DNA of 64,000 nucleotides from Echinicola arenosa (GCF_014841125.1 NZ_JACYTQ010000002.1:558001-622000), one strand, 5' to 3'; shown: positions 34,577 to 44,631, counted from the first letter of the stretch. The notes: generated by a model not told the origin, from the letters alone. Made by a program: numbers and translations.

Positions 34577-36103
34577 ATGGCTGTTAAGAAAATTCAATCT
34601 GCCCTTATTTCAGTATTTTACAAAGACAATCTTGAACCAATCATTGCCCTTCTTAAAGAGCAAGGTGTAAAAATCTACTCTACAGGAGGGACCCAAAAGT
34701 TCATTGAGGAACAAGGTGCAGAAGTAACCGCTGTAGAAGACCTGACCGGCTATCCATCCATTTTCGGCGGAAGGGTAAAAACGCTTCACCCAAAAGTATT
34801 TGGAGGAATCCTTCACAGAAGAGAAGACGAAGGAGACCTTTCCCAAGCTCAGGAATTTGATATCCCTGAAATCGACTTGGTAATTGTGGATCTTTATCCA
34901 TTCGAGGAGACGGTAGCTTCAGGTGCTCCAGAGCAAGACATCATCGAAAAAATTGACATCGGTGGAATCTCTTTGATCAGGGCTGCAGCCAAGAACTTCA
35001 AAGACGTAACCATTATTGCTTCACGTGACCAATATGGTGAACTTGAAGAAAGATTGAAAAATAATGGAGGTGGTACTACTATCGAAGACAGAAAATATTT
35101 TGCTGCCAAAGCATTCCAAGTGTCTTCCCATTACGACACACATATCTTCAATTACTTTAACCAAGCGGAAGAAATTCCAGCTTTGAAAGTAAGTGAAAAC
35201 AATGCCAAGGCTTTGAGATATGGTGAAAACCCTCACCAAAAAGCCCATTTCTATGGCAAGTTAGAAGATCTTTTTGAGCAATTGAACGGGAAAGAGCTTT
35301 CTTACAATAATTTAGTAGACATCGATGCAGCAGTAGCATTGATGGCGGAATTTGATGGAGAAACTGCCTTTGCAATCCTTAAGCATAACAATGCCTGCGG
35401 AGTCGCCAAAGGAGCTTCCGTAAAAGAAGCTTACCTTAAAGCATTTGCAGCAGATACTCTTTCTGCATTTGGTGGAGTATTGATCACCAACCAAACTGTG
35501 GACAAAGCCGCTGCGGAAGAAATGCATAGCCTATTCTTCGAAGTGTTGATTGCCCCTGCATTTGATGAGGATGCTTTAGAGGTATTGAAAGGCAAGAAAA
35601 ACAGAATTCTTCTACTTCAGAAAACCAAAGTAGGTGGCACCAAGCAAATCAAAACGTTGTTGAATGGGATCATTGAACAAGACAAGGATTTGTTCATGGA
35701 AACAAAGGAAGACTTTAAAGTAGCCACTAAAATAGCGCCAACTGAAGAACAAAAAGATGCTTTGGTATTTGCTGCTAAAGTTTGTAAGCATACGAAATCA
35801 AACACCATCGTATTAAGTAACCAAGACCAGTTGTTTGCCAGTGGTGTGGGACAAACCTCAAGGGTCGATGCTTTAAAGCAGGCCATCGAAAAAGCCAAGT
35901 CATTCGGATTTGAATTGAAAGGTTCTGTTATGGCTTCTGATGCTTTCTTCCCATTCCCTGACTGTGTTGAAATTGCTTCCAAAGAAGGTGTAGCTGCTGT
36001 AGTTCAACCAGGCGGGTCCATTAAAGACCAAGACAGTGTTGATTTTTGTGACCAAGCCGGAATGGCCATGGTAATGACAGGAGTAAGACACTTCAAACAT
36101 TAA
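34577..36103 (+). CDS. purH: Bifunctional AICAR transformylase / IMP cyclohydrolase
   Basis: A 508-residue cytoplasmic enzyme for the last two steps of IMP synthesis. The N-terminal MGS-like IMP cyclohydrolase domain shows KIYSTGGTQKFIEEQG and RVKTLHPKVFGGIL. The C-terminal transformylase domain shows LRYGENPHQKAHFYG and the catalytic Lys-His pair in AILKHNNACGVAKG. The end ...AVVQPGGSIKDQDSVDFC is typical. Length is normal. It is paired with purN and followed by a strong terminator. Confidence 0.97.
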   Translation: MAVKKIQSALISVFYKDNLEPIIALLKEQGVKIYSTGGTQKFIEEQGAEVTAVEDLTGYPSIFGGRVKTLHPKVFGGILHRREDEGDLSQAQEFDIPEIDLVIVDLYPFEETVASGAPEQDIIEKIDIGGISLIRAAAKNFKDVTIIASRDQYGELEERLKNNGGGTTIEDRKYFAAKAFQVSSHYDTHIFNYFNQAEEIPALKVSENNAKALRYGENPHQKAHFYGKLEDLFEQLNGKELSYNNLVDIDAAVALMAEFDGETAFAILKHNNACGVAKGASVKEAYLKAFAADTLSAFGGVLITNQTVDKAAAEEMHSLFFEVLIAPAFDEDALEVLKGKKNRILLLQKTKVGGTKQIKTLLNGIIEQDKDLFMETKEDFKVATKIAPTEEQKDALVFAAKVCKHTKSNTIVLSNQDQLFASGVGQTSRVDALKQAIEKAKSFGFELKGSVMASDAFFPFPDCVEIASKEGVAAVVQPGGSIKDQDSVDFCDQAGMAMVMTGVRHFKH

Positions 36104-36130
36104 GTAAAAACAATCCCCAACTATATTGAG

Positions 36131-36160
36131 GTCCCTGGCTGAAAAGTCAGGGACTTTTTT
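36131..36160 (+). terminator. Rho-independent terminator of purH
   Basis: Stem GTCCCTGGC (36131-36139) with GTCAGGGAC (36145-36153), one G-T pair, then seven T. Confidence 0.88.
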
Positions 36161-36381
36161 TGTTTTCCTATTTTTTGTTCAGGATTAAAGATTTTGTACA
36201 GCAACCAGTTTGGACTACTTTTTGCTGTCTGCAGCTCCAACTAATGTGGGCCAATAAAAATCACCTTAAAAAAGCACCTACCACTATAGATTATGTCTTT
36301 TAATTCGAATGTGTTTTCTTTCTCATTGCAAGTGATTTAAAAAAAAATTGTGCTCGATATTATAAATCCAAATTAAGGTAA
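36161..36381. other. Intergenic region ahead of mreB
   Basis: About 220 bases without a gene before the mreB promoter box; AT-rich, and I see no structured RNA or repeat in it. Confidence 0.55.
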
Positions 36382-36389
36382 TAATTTTG
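36382..36389 (+). promoter_or_regulatory. Promoter -7 box of the mre operon
   Basis: TAATTTTG matches TAnnTTTG, 81 bases before the mreB ATG; this would give a leader of about 77 bases. Confidence 0.55.
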
Positions 36390-36470
36390 TTGTCCCTCGT
36401 TTTATTTAAGCATTGTTAATGCTAACTTTAAACGATCAACTCAAACGTAATTTATTAAGAAAAGACCAGG

Positions 36471-37499
36471 ATGGGATTATTCGACTTTTTCTCAAGTGAT
36501 ATAGCTATAGATTTAGGTACTGCCAATACTCTTATTATACATAAAGAAAAGATCGTAGTGGACGAACCCTCGATCATTGCGATAGATAAAACAAGCAATA
36601 GGATTCTGGCTGTAGGCCGTGAAGCGATGAACATGCATGAAAAAACGCATGAAAACATCAAAACGATCCGTCCATTGAAAGATGGGGTGATTGCGGATTT
36701 CTACGCAGCAGAGCAAATGATTAGGGGATTGATCAAAATGATTCCTGGACATAAAAAGGGCATGTTCCCACAATCTCACCGTATGGTGATCTGTATCCCA
36801 TCTGGCATAACAGAAGTAGAAAAAAGAGCGGTAAGGGACTCAGCCGAACATGCAGGAGCCAAGGAAGTATATATGGTCTATGAGCCGATTGCAGCTGCCA
36901 TTGGTATTGGAATCGATATCGAAAAACCAATGGGCTCAATGATCGTAGATATCGGAGGAGGCACCACAGAGATTGCCTTGATTGCCCTTTCAGGTATTGT
37001 AGCCGACCAATCTATCCGTGTAGCAGGCGACACTTTCACTAAGGATATTCTGGATTACATGAGGAGACAGCACAACCTCTTGATCGGCGAAAGATCTGCT
37101 GAAAAAGTGAAGATTGCCATTGGATCAGCCTTGACTGAGCTGGACGATGCTCCTGAAGACTATGAAATCAGAGGTAGGGACTTAATGACAGGTATTCCAA
37201 AAGTCATCAAGGTTTCTTATTCTGAAATTGCTTTTGCCTTGGACAAGTCTGTTTCCAAGATAGAAGAGGCCGTACTCAAGGCCCTTGAAATTGCCCCACC
37301 GGAACTTTCTGCAGACATATATGACAATGGTATCCACTTGACAGGCGGGGGGGCATTGCTGAAGGGACTTGACAAACGTCTTCACCAAAAAACAAAACTT
37401 CCTATTCACATTGCAGAAGATCCTTTAAGGGCTGTGGTGAGAGGAACAGGTACCGCCCTGAAAAATATAAATAGTTTCAGAACCGTTCTGATGACCTGA
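36471..37499 (+). CDS. mreB: Rod shape-determining actin homologue MreB
   Basis: A 342-residue actin-like ATPase whose filaments guide lateral wall synthesis. The phosphate 1 motif is AIDLGTANTLI (about 11-21), the phosphate 2 motif is MIVDIGGGTTEIALIALSG and the adenosine region is IHLTGGGALLKGLDKRL. The amphipathic N-terminus MGLFDFFSS could contact the membrane. It is the first gene of mreB-mreC-mreD-mrdA-rodA, gaps of 7 bases or less, so the whole elongasome set is one operon. Confidence 0.97.
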   Translation: MGLFDFFSSDIAIDLGTANTLIIHKEKIVVDEPSIIAIDKTSNRILAVGREAMNMHEKTHENIKTIRPLKDGVIADFYAAEQMIRGLIKMIPGHKKGMFPQSHRMVICIPSGITEVEKRAVRDSAEHAGAKEVYMVYEPIAAAIGIGIDIEKPMGSMIVDIGGGTTEIALIALSGIVADQSIRVAGDTFTKDILDYMRRQHNLLIGERSAEKVKIAIGSALTELDDAPEDYEIRGRDLMTGIPKVIKVSYSEIAFALDKSVSKIEEAVLKALEIAPPELSADIYDNGIHLTGGGALLKGLDKRLHQKTKLPIHIAEDPLRAVVRGTGTALKNINSFRTVLMT

Positions 37500-37506
37500 T
37501 GAGTAA

Positions 37507-38343
37507 ATGCAACGCATTTTATTATTCCTATATAGTATACGAGCCTTTTTGCTGTTCATTACCCTAGAAACTCTTGCCATTTGGCTGGTCGTTTCTTACA
37601 ATTCTCCGCAAGGGGCCGTTTTCTTCAATAGTTCCAACAGTTTCACGGGAAGTTTCCTCAATACCAAGGACAGCTTTACGGAATATTTCACATTGGGAAA
37701 GACCAATGAGGCATTGGCTGAGAAAAATGCTCAGCTGATGGCGAAATTGGCAAATCTAAAGCCTACCAAGGATAGTGTCTTTATTCCTTTGGACAGTGGA
37801 ATGCTGAACAGCTATGAGTTCCGCTCTGCCAAGGTGATCAATAATTCCATCAATCTAAGAACCAACCATATTACCTTGAACAAGGGGGCCAATGATGGCA
37901 TCAAAGAAGGAATGGGGGTTTTTAATGAAGATGGTATCATCGGCCGGGTCAAAGGAGTATCCAACAACTATGCATCCGTTATTTCCTTGCTTCATACTGA
38001 TTTATTGATTTCTTCCAAAATCAAATCAACTGATGTCTTTGGCTCAACCCAATGGGACGGAAAAAGCTCGCAAAAAGCAAAACTCAAATATGTCCCTAGG
38101 CACGTAGAGGTAGCCAAAGGTGATACTGTAGTCACTTCAGGCTATAATGCTGTTTTTCCAGAAGGATTACTGGTAGGGACTATAGATGAAGTAAGTACTG
38201 GAACAGAGACCAACTACCTGGACATCACAATTCACCTAACAGCTAACTTCAGTACCTTGACCTATGTATACTTGGTAGAAAACAATAGCATGGAGGTAGA
38301 ATTGGATTCACTTCAACAAATCACAGAAAGCGTCAATGAATAG
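37507..38343 (+). CDS. mreC: Rod shape-determining protein MreC
   Basis: A 278-residue single-pass membrane protein that links MreB with the periplasmic synthases. An N-terminal helix (LLFLYSIRAFLLFITLETLA) is followed by a coiled coil (TNEALAEKNAQLMAKLANLK). Then comes the double beta barrel (ITLNKGANDGIKEGMGVF, IIGRVKGVSNNYASV, GDTVVTSGYNAVFPEGLLVG). Length is normal. The stop overlaps the mreD start by 8 bases, which suggests translational coupling. Confidence 0.95.
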   Translation: MQRILLFLYSIRAFLLFITLETLAIWLVVSYNSPQGAVFFNSSNSFTGSFLNTKDSFTEYFTLGKTNEALAEKNAQLMAKLANLKPTKDSVFIPLDSGMLNSYEFRSAKVINNSINLRTNHITLNKGANDGIKEGMGVFNEDGIIGRVKGVSNNYASVISLLHTDLLISSKIKSTDVFGSTQWDGKSSQKAKLKYVPRHVEVAKGDTVVTSGYNAVFPEGLLVGTIDEVSTGTETNYLDITIHLTANFSTLTYVYLVENNSMEVELDSLQQITESVNE

Positions 38344-38857
38344 TAAAAATATAATTTCTTCTGTTGGAGCTATTGTCCTTTATTTTTTGATCCAGATTCT
38401 GGTGCTCAAAAACCTGGTGCTTTTTGGCATGGCTTTTTGTTTTCTCTATATCATCTATTTGCTCTTACTGCCTATAGAAATCAAAACCATCCCCTTGATG
38501 CTCATAGCATTCATTCTAGGGTTTGCTATTGATATATTTTACGACAGTATGGGGTTACATACTGCCAGTGCTGTGGTATTGGCTTTTCTTAGAAAGCCAT
38601 GGCTCCAGGTGATCACCCCTACAGGCGGCTATGACTCCAACACACCCCCTTCACTCCTCAATATGGGTATTGGTTGGTTTTTGATGTACAGCTTGCCATT
38701 GATACTTATTCATCAACTTACCTTCTTCTTCATTGACAATATTGCTACATCCTTATATATTCCGATGATATACAGGACACTTAGTAGTACTGCTTTTACG
38801 TTTATCATTGGTGTGATCGTTCAGGTGTTGTTTTATAAGAAAAGGAGAGGAATTTAA
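38336..38857 (+). CDS. mreD: Rod shape-determining protein MreD
   Basis: A 173-residue integral membrane protein with about five helices (LIQILVLKNLVLFGMAFCFL, IPLMLIAFILGFAIDIFYDS). MreD is poorly conserved and is recognised mainly from place and hydropathy. The LGFAIDIFYDSMGLHTAS stretch matches the Bacteroidota family. It overlaps mreC by 8 bases, and its stop is directly followed by the mrdA ATG. Confidence 0.88.
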   Translation: MNSKNIISSVGAIVLYFLIQILVLKNLVLFGMAFCFLYIIYLLLLPIEIKTIPLMLIAFILGFAIDIFYDSMGLHTASAVVLAFLRKPWLQVITPTGGYDSNTPPSLLNMGIGWFLMYSLPLILIHQLTFFFIDNIATSLYIPMIYRTLSSTAFTFIIGVIVQVLFYKKRRGI

Positions 38858-40660
38858 ATGAATGAAAATAGGCACAGTGTAATCATCATAGTCATCATTA
38901 TAGTCGGACTGATTCTATTGTCCAAACTATTTATGATTCAGGTAATCGATGACAGTTTTTTGCGTAGGGCAGAAAGAAACGCTGTACAAAGGATAGTGGA
39001 TTATCCTTACCGTGGCTTGGTATATGACCGCAATGATGAGTTGTTGGTCTATAACAACCCTGTCTTTGACCTGATGGTCATTCCACAGGAATTTAACATT
39101 GTGGATACGGCCAAATTCTGTAAACTCTTTCAGATCGAAAAGGAAGAGCTAAAGGAAAAGTACAAGGCCGCCAGAAAGTACAGTTGGGTAAAACCCTCCC
39201 CGCTGATCAAACAAATCTCCAATACAGATTTTGCTAGAATTCAGGATTACCTAATTGACTACCCTGGCTTGTTTGTGATGACCCGGTCAGTCAGAGCCTA
39301 TCCAGACTCAGTAGCCTCCAGTGCTTTGGGTTATATTGCGGAAATCGTTCCTCGGCAGCTGGAAAGAGACAGTGCCCATTATTACAATCAAGGAGATTAT
39401 ATAGGTCATTCGGGCTTGGAATCCTATTATGAAAAATTCCTTAGAGGAAAAAAAGGTGCGAAATACAAAATGGTCAACGTAAGGGGTGTGGATAAAGGCT
39501 CCTTCAAAAATGGCCAGCTGGATACAGCTTCCATACCGGGGCTGAACCTGCAATCGACCATCGACATGGCGCTTCAAAAATATGGGGAAAAACTCATGAA
39601 AGGAAAGAGAGGTTCTGTCGTGGCCATCCAACCTAAAACTGGAGAGATCCTCTCCATGATCTCCGCACCAGTATATGACCCCAATCTCTTGGCCGGTTCT
39701 GCCTATGGAAAAAACTACCTTAAACTCCGAAATGATTCCACCAAGCCATTGTTCAACAGGCCTATTATGGCCATGTATCCACCAGGATCTATCTTCAAGA
39801 TCGTCCAATCCCTGATTGGACTTCAGTGGGGAATTATCACTCCCAATACCACCTTTGCCTGTAACAAATCATTGGTCGCTTGCCATAACCACCCAAGTCC
39901 TGTAAACCTATTTGGTGCCATTAGAAACTCCTGTAATCCTTATTATCACCAAGCCTTTCGGATGATGATCAATCAAGATATCTCCAGCAATACATTTACA
40001 GACACACAGATTGGTTTGGACAAATGGCATGAGGCTGTCGAAAAATTTGGACTGGGAAACAAGCTTGGTGTGGACCTCCCCTACGAAAGCAGTGGCAGTG
40101 TTCCAAGCAGCAAATTATATGACCGGATTTACGGCAAGGGAAGATGGAAATATTCCACCATTTATTCCCTTTCCATAGGTCAAGGGGAAATGCAGGTAAC
40201 TCCACTGCAGATGGCCAATTTAGCCGCCATCTTCGCCAACAAAGGATACTATTTTACCCCTCATTTGATTAAGTCCATCAATGGCAACCCTGATGATATC
40301 CCAGAAGAGTTTACCACCAAGCATGATGTGGGCGTTGCCCCTCACCATTTTGATATGGTACATGATGCCATGGCTGAGGCACTTTATGGGACAGCCATGA
40401 GGGCCATCATCAAGGATATTACGATTGCTGGAAAAACAGGTACTGCACAAAATCCTCACGGGGAAGATCATTCTGTCTTTGTGGCTTTTGCCCCTAAAGA
40501 AGATCCACAGATTGCGATAGCTGTTTACGTAGAAAATGCTGGATGGGGTGGTCGTGCAGCGGCAAGTACAGCCAGTTTGATGATAGAACAATATTTAAGA
40601 GGACATATAGAAAGACCGGCCTTGGAAGAGTATGTTTTGGCCGGAGATTTTGGAGACTAA
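38858..40660 (+). CDS. mrdA: Penicillin-binding protein 2 (peptidoglycan transpeptidase)
   Basis: A 600-residue class B PBP that crosslinks lateral wall peptidoglycan. One N-terminal membrane helix (IIIVIIIVGLILLSKLFMI), a dimerisation domain (RGLVYDRNDELLVYNNPVFD) and the transpeptidase domain. Active-site motifs: SIFK with Ser 311 and Lys 314, SCN at 358-360, KTG at 526-528. All are intact. It works with the SEDS glycosyltransferase RodA, whose gene begins 1 base after its stop if the GTG start is used. Confidence 0.96.
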   Translation: MNENRHSVIIIVIIIVGLILLSKLFMIQVIDDSFLRRAERNAVQRIVDYPYRGLVYDRNDELLVYNNPVFDLMVIPQEFNIVDTAKFCKLFQIEKEELKEKYKAARKYSWVKPSPLIKQISNTDFARIQDYLIDYPGLFVMTRSVRAYPDSVASSALGYIAEIVPRQLERDSAHYYNQGDYIGHSGLESYYEKFLRGKKGAKYKMVNVRGVDKGSFKNGQLDTASIPGLNLQSTIDMALQKYGEKLMKGKRGSVVAIQPKTGEILSMISAPVYDPNLLAGSAYGKNYLKLRNDSTKPLFNRPIMAMYPPGSIFKIVQSLIGLQWGIITPNTTFACNKSLVACHNHPSPVNLFGAIRNSCNPYYHQAFRMMINQDISSNTFTDTQIGLDKWHEAVEKFGLGNKLGVDLPYESSGSVPSSKLYDRIYGKGRWKYSTIYSLSIGQGEMQVTPLQMANLAAIFANKGYYFTPHLIKSINGNPDDIPEEFTTKHDVGVAPHHFDMVHDAMAEALYGTAMRAIIKDITIAGKTGTAQNPHGEDHSVFVAFAPKEDPQIAIAVYVENAGWGGRAAASTASLMIEQYLRGHIERPALEEYVLAGDFGD

Positions 40661-40661
40661 C

Positions 40662-41936
40662 GTGAGACAAGACGACTTATATATCAACAAAATTGATTGG
40701 CTGACCATTTTGATCTATTTCGCTTTGGTCATGATAGGCTGGTTCAATATTTATGCTGCCGTTTATGACGAACAAGCGGCAAAAAGCATCTTTGACTTCA
40801 GTATCAATTCCGGGAAACAATTGGTTTGGATCGGAACAGCAGTGCTTTTGATTACGGTCATTATGGTGGCGGATTATAGGCTCTTTGATAACCTCAGCAT
40901 GATCCTCTACGGTTTCTTCCTGTTGATCTTGTTGCTTACCCCCTTTATTGGAAAGGAAATCAATGGCCAGCGTGCTTGGTTTGAATTGGGACCTTTCCGG
41001 CTTCAACCTGGGGAATTCGCCAAATTTGCAACGGCATTGGCATTGGCCAAATTTATAGAAAAACCATCATTTGACCTTAGCCAGCCCAAATATCAACTTC
41101 AAGCAATTTTGATCATCATGATTCCGGTTTCTTTGATCATGTTACAGCCTGATACTGGAACGGCCATGGTGTATATGGCTTTTTTCATCATGCTTTACCG
41201 GGAAGGAATGCCCCAGAAATACTATGTCATGGCTTTGGTGTTTATTGCAGTATCTCTCCTTTCCTTAGGTGTGGAAAACAATTTATACATTGCTGTGCCA
41301 GTAGCTTCCCTGACCGTCATTTTAATCTTGATGGGAAAGAAAAACTGGCAGAGAATAATAACTCTTTGCCTGATTGGTACAGCTGTGATTGCTTACAGTT
41401 ACAGTTTGGATATGGTTGTTTCCAAACTTCCGGCCCACCAGCAAAACCGTATCATGGTGCTTTTTAATCCTGACCTTGATCCTTTGGGTGTAGGCTGGAA
41501 TGTAACCCAATCTAAAATAGCCATTGGCTCTGGAGGCTTCTGGGGAAAAGGCTACTTAGAAGGGACCCAAACAAAATTTGACTTTGTACCAGAGCAGCAT
41601 ACAGACTTTATTTTCTGTACTTTGGGAGAAGAATTTGGATGGATAGGCAGCTTGGTTGTAGTAGCTCTTTTTGCGGCACTATTAATTCGATTGGTATTCC
41701 TGGCAGAAAGACAAAAGACCCGTTTCTCAAGGGTTTACGGCTATTGTGTCGTCTCTATCCTGCTTTTCCATTTTATGATCAATATTTCCATGACCATTGG
41801 CCTCTTTCCGGTGGTAGGTATTCCACTGCCCTTTTTTAGTTATGGAGGTTCGTCCTTGTGGTCATTTACCATCTTGCTATTTATCTTCATCAAGCTAGAT
41901 TCACATAGGATTCAGCTCTTGGGAAGAATGAACTAA
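40662..41936 (+). CDS. rodA: SEDS peptidoglycan glycosyltransferase RodA
   Basis: A multi-pass membrane enzyme that polymerises lipid II for wall elongation. The likely start is GTG at 40662, one base after the mrdA stop (VRQDDLYINKIDWLTILIYF, 424 residues); an ATG at 40632 inside mrdA would add 10 residues without conserved content. SEDS features: GQRAWFELGPFRLQPGEFAK with the conserved loop, HTDFIFCTLGEEFGWIGSL with the catalytic Asp region, and the ending GIPLPFFSYGGSSLWSFTI. It closes the mre operon and is followed by a bidirectional terminator. Confidence 0.95.
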   Translation: MRQDDLYINKIDWLTILIYFALVMIGWFNIYAAVYDEQAAKSIFDFSINSGKQLVWIGTAVLLITVIMVADYRLFDNLSMILYGFFLLILLLTPFIGKEINGQRAWFELGPFRLQPGEFAKFATALALAKFIEKPSFDLSQPKYQLQAILIIMIPVSLIMLQPDTGTAMVYMAFFIMLYREGMPQKYYVMALVFIAVSLLSLGVENNLYIAVPVASLTVILILMGKKNWQRIITLCLIGTAVIAYSYSLDMVVSKLPAHQQNRIMVLFNPDLDPLGVGWNVTQSKIAIGSGGFWGKGYLEGTQTKFDFVPEQHTDFIFCTLGEEFGWIGSLVVVALFAALLIRLVFLAERQKTRFSRVYGYCVVSILLFHFMINISMTIGLFPVVGIPLPFFSYGGSSLWSFTILLFIFIKLDSHRIQLLGRMN

Positions 41937-41938
41937 AA

Positions 41939-41969
41939 AAAGGTCGGAAATTGATATTCCGACCTTTTC
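41939..41969. terminator. Bidirectional terminator between rodA and the sulfatase gene
   Basis: A perfect 12-base stem (41939-41950 and 41958-41969) with a 7-base loop; A-run on one side and T-run on the other serve both convergent genes. Confidence 0.88.
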
Positions 41970-41974
41970 TTACT

Positions 41975-43375
41975 TTAGTCTGGTTGAACCAAGTCATATT
42001 TTTTATCATACTGCTCCACTTGATTGGCTCGCCATTCTGGTCCCTCCAAAAACAGTGGATGTGGCAGCCTAACATCCCAGTGCCCCAACTTCTTCAGTAG
42101 CCTTTGGGTGATTTCAAGGTTTTCCAAGGCCACGTCATGCTGCTCAGAAATATCTTCTTCCAGATTATAGAGCATAGGCAAACGATCCGGTAACCTCACC
42201 AATTTCCACTTTCCTTCCCTGATGGCTGCACTAATGGTAAATCTCCACTTAATTTCCTCATGGGGTATATTCTCCTTTTCACCTTTTAAAAAAGGCATCA
42301 AGTTTACCCCGTCATACTTATCCTCTTCCTTCAAATCTCCTCCAGCCAAACTCACAAAAGTAGGCGTCAAATCCAAGGAGGAAACTGGTGCAGTATAAGA
42401 GGATCCGGCTGAAAGCATTCCATCCCACTTTATGATAAATGGCACATGTATCCCTCCTTCTAAAAGGGTTCCTTTCTTACCATTAAAGGGAGCATTTATA
42501 GAAGCATTGGTGTAGGCGGGACCGCCATTGTCACTAATAAATACGAAAATGGTGTTTTCCAATAGACCAGCCTTTTCCACTGCTTCGACAATCCTGCCCA
42601 CATTGATGTCCAATCTATGAACCATTGCAGCATAGGTTCTTCTCTTCTCGTCCTTTATATCCCTATACAATTCCAGATCAGCTTCCGTGGCCTGCATCGG
42701 GGTATGTGGAGCATTAAAGGATGCATAAAGGAAAAAAGGTTCATCTTGATGTCTCTTTACAAAATCCACACATTCATCACCTTTATCATCTGTGATATAG
42801 GTAATCTCCTGTGGCGTTTTGTAATTACACTCTATTTTAGCCTTATAGCCTTTGCTATTATTTCCAGCTTCAAAATAGTCGTGGCCTCCACCTCTGTAAC
42901 CCCAAAATTCATCAAATCCTCTATTCAAAGGATAAAACTGGTCATCATATCCCAAGTGCCATTTTCCTACCAATCCAGTTACATAACCTAATTCACCCAA
43001 CCGATCCGCTACAGTCTGCTGTTGAACAGGCAAGCCCAAAAAAGCAGGGTCAAAGCCGGGCTGATTGTTGGCAAGATTGTTATCGTAACCAAATTCTACT
43101 TGATTCCGTCCAGTCAACAAACCAGCTCTTGATGGACTGCAAACAGCAGAGGAAACATAGCCCTCTGGAAAATAAACACCGGTCTGGGCCAAGGCATCAA
43201 TATGAGGTGTTTTGATCTGCTTACTACCAGTAAAACTTAAATCCCCATAACCCAAGTCATCCGCCACAATCAAAATGTAATTGGGTTTGTCCTCAGGTAA
43301 GCGTTTTCCTTTTTGAGCATTGGTCAGGTCTATTATACCTACTAAACACCCTAGTACTAACCAAAATTTTTTCAT
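41975..43375 (-). CDS. Secreted sulfatase (S1 family, formylglycine type)
   Basis: A 466-residue exported enzyme (signal MKKFWLVLGCLVGIIDLTNA). DD at 39-40 in ILIVADDLGYGD binds calcium. The formylglycine signature CSPSRAGLLTG starts at Cys 79, which an FGE-type enzyme must convert before it is active. HLGYDDQFYPLNRGFDEFWG and FVFISDNGGPAYTNASINAP complete the active site. S1 sulfatases remove sulfate from polysaccharides such as carrageenan, ulvan or glycosaminoglycans; the exact substrate cannot be told. It stands alone between rodA and a conserved hypothetical gene. No FGE gene lies in this window. Confidence 0.93.
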   Translation of the reverse strand: MKKFWLVLGCLVGIIDLTNAQKGKRLPEDKPNYILIVADDLGYGDLSFTGSKQIKTPHIDALAQTGVYFPEGYVSSAVCSPSRAGLLTGRNQVEFGYDNNLANNQPGFDPAFLGLPVQQQTVADRLGELGYVTGLVGKWHLGYDDQFYPLNRGFDEFWGYRGGGHDYFEAGNNSKGYKAKIECNYKTPQEITYITDDKGDECVDFVKRHQDEPFFLYASFNAPHTPMQATEADLELYRDIKDEKRRTYAAMVHRLDINVGRIVEAVEKAGLLENTIFVFISDNGGPAYTNASINAPFNGKKGTLLEGGIHVPFIIKWDGMLSAGSSYTAPVSSLDLTPTFVSLAGGDLKEEDKYDGVNLMPFLKGEKENIPHEEIKWRFTISAAIREGKWKLVRLPDRLPMLYNLEEDISEQHDVALENLEITQRLLKKLGHWDVRLPHPLFLEGPEWRANQVEQYDKKYDLVQPD

Positions 43376-43488
43376 AAGTATTGTTTTCTACTCAAAGCGG
43401 GCATAATAATCCCTTAAAGACTATAGAAAGCCCCCTCTTTGAAAATTCATAATGTATTTACCGGATTATCGGTTTGTGTAGGGTGATT

Positions 43489-44601
43489 TTACTTTTCGTC
43501 AAATTTTCTGTAAACCAAGTGTAGAAATTCGATCACTTCCTCGGAATCATGATCCCAATTTAATTTAACAACATAACGATCATTGATTAATTCAATTGCT
43601 TCCACAAAGCTATCGCATTTATCAATAGACTTAAAGGCATGTCCCATCAAATCCGGGTTGCCCTCAAATAGTTTCTTGGTAAACATAAATCGCTGGTTGA
43701 TGGCTACTCCATCTTCCAAACTCTCAATAGGCCCCTTCAAAAGTCCACTTTGCTCGGATTCAAATCTCGCCCAAGCCAAAGCCGGGTCTATTGTCCCTCC
43801 TGATGGCGGAGTAGATTTCCTTTCCTCAATAACTGGAGCTGTAGGGGACTCTTTGTCATCATCTTCAGGTTCAGTGTGAGAAATGGGTAGATCATCAATT
43901 TTTTCTTCGCTTTCCTCTTCGTTTGAATCTAAAACTTCTTCCTTAACTTCTGGCATTGCAGCTACTGTAGCTTCTTCCGCTTCACTTTGGATCAATGCAT
44001 TCCAATCAATTGGCAATACCTGATTTAAACTTGCCAGTAAGTTCTGTGCAGGTTCAAGCTCATTGAGCATCTTTTGATAAAGATCATTTAAAGTATTCTT
44101 ATAAATCTCTGATTCTTCTTGCCCTCCCTTTTCGATCAGCTCTGCCAATAATTTAGTATGCCATTTGATATATTTTTTTGAAGCCTTCAGGTGCTTCAAA
44201 GGATTTTCTTCCTTGCTCTTTTCAATTTCTCCCCAAAAATACAACAAGGGATCTATCGCCAATAAAACCGTGTCAATGACAGCGATTTCCATCAATGGCC
44301 TAAAATGATGGTTTTCGATTTTAATCGCCCTCGAAAGTACATTCATAAACTCCTTCAATGCTTCTGCAACCGCCATGTCTTTGTAATCAAAAAATGGATT
44401 GCTTTTTAACTTATCCAGTTCCTCGTTCCACTTTTCAAAAAGTGCCTTAATCACCATAAAATTAACCTGGGTACTAGGTGTCAACTGAATGATCTCTTGA
44501 CCAGACATGTACTTTTTAGTACCAAAGTATTCCGAACATACCTTTTCAGAAAAGGCATGTGCATAGTTTTCTAAATAATTGAGGTTAATTTTATCGTTCA
44601 T
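43489..44601 (-). CDS. Conserved hypothetical cytoplasmic protein
   Basis: A 370-residue soluble protein I do not recognise by name. Residues 1-205 are predicted helical (YLENYAHAFSEKVCSEYF, LKASKKYIKWHTKLLAELI). Then comes a Glu/Asp-rich and Pro-rich linker of about 80 residues (KEEVLDSNEEESEEKIDD). The compact C-terminal domain of about 75 residues (VAINQRFMFTKKLFEGNPDL, HLVYRKF) is a pattern recalled from Bacteroidota proteins of unknown function. It has no signal peptide or membrane helix. It is divergent from the ferredoxin gene at 44632 with only 30 bases between the starts, so the two could be coregulated. Confidence 0.8.
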   Translation of the reverse strand: MNDKINLNYLENYAHAFSEKVCSEYFGTKKYMSGQEIIQLTPSTQVNFMVIKALFEKWNEELDKLKSNPFFDYKDMAVAEALKEFMNVLSRAIKIENHHFRPLMEIAVIDTVLLAIDPLLYFWGEIEKSKEENPLKHLKASKKYIKWHTKLLAELIEKGGQEESEIYKNTLNDLYQKMLNELEPAQNLLASLNQVLPIDWNALIQSEAEEATVAAMPEVKEEVLDSNEEESEEKIDDLPISHTEPEDDDKESPTAPVIEERKSTPPSGGTIDPALAWARFESEQSGLLKGPIESLEDGVAINQRFMFTKKLFEGNPDLMGHAFKSIDKCDSFVEAIELINDRYVVKLNWDHDSEEVIEFLHLVYRKFDEK

Positions 44602-44631
44602 TAGTAAGTATATTTCTGTAGAAGTACGAGA

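Noticed and set aside
35617-35982. 121-codon minus-strand frame
   Set aside because: Antisense to the purH transformylase domain; no independent support.
39308-39808. 166-codon minus-strand frame
   Set aside because: Lies wholly antisense to mrdA, which has all transpeptidase motifs.
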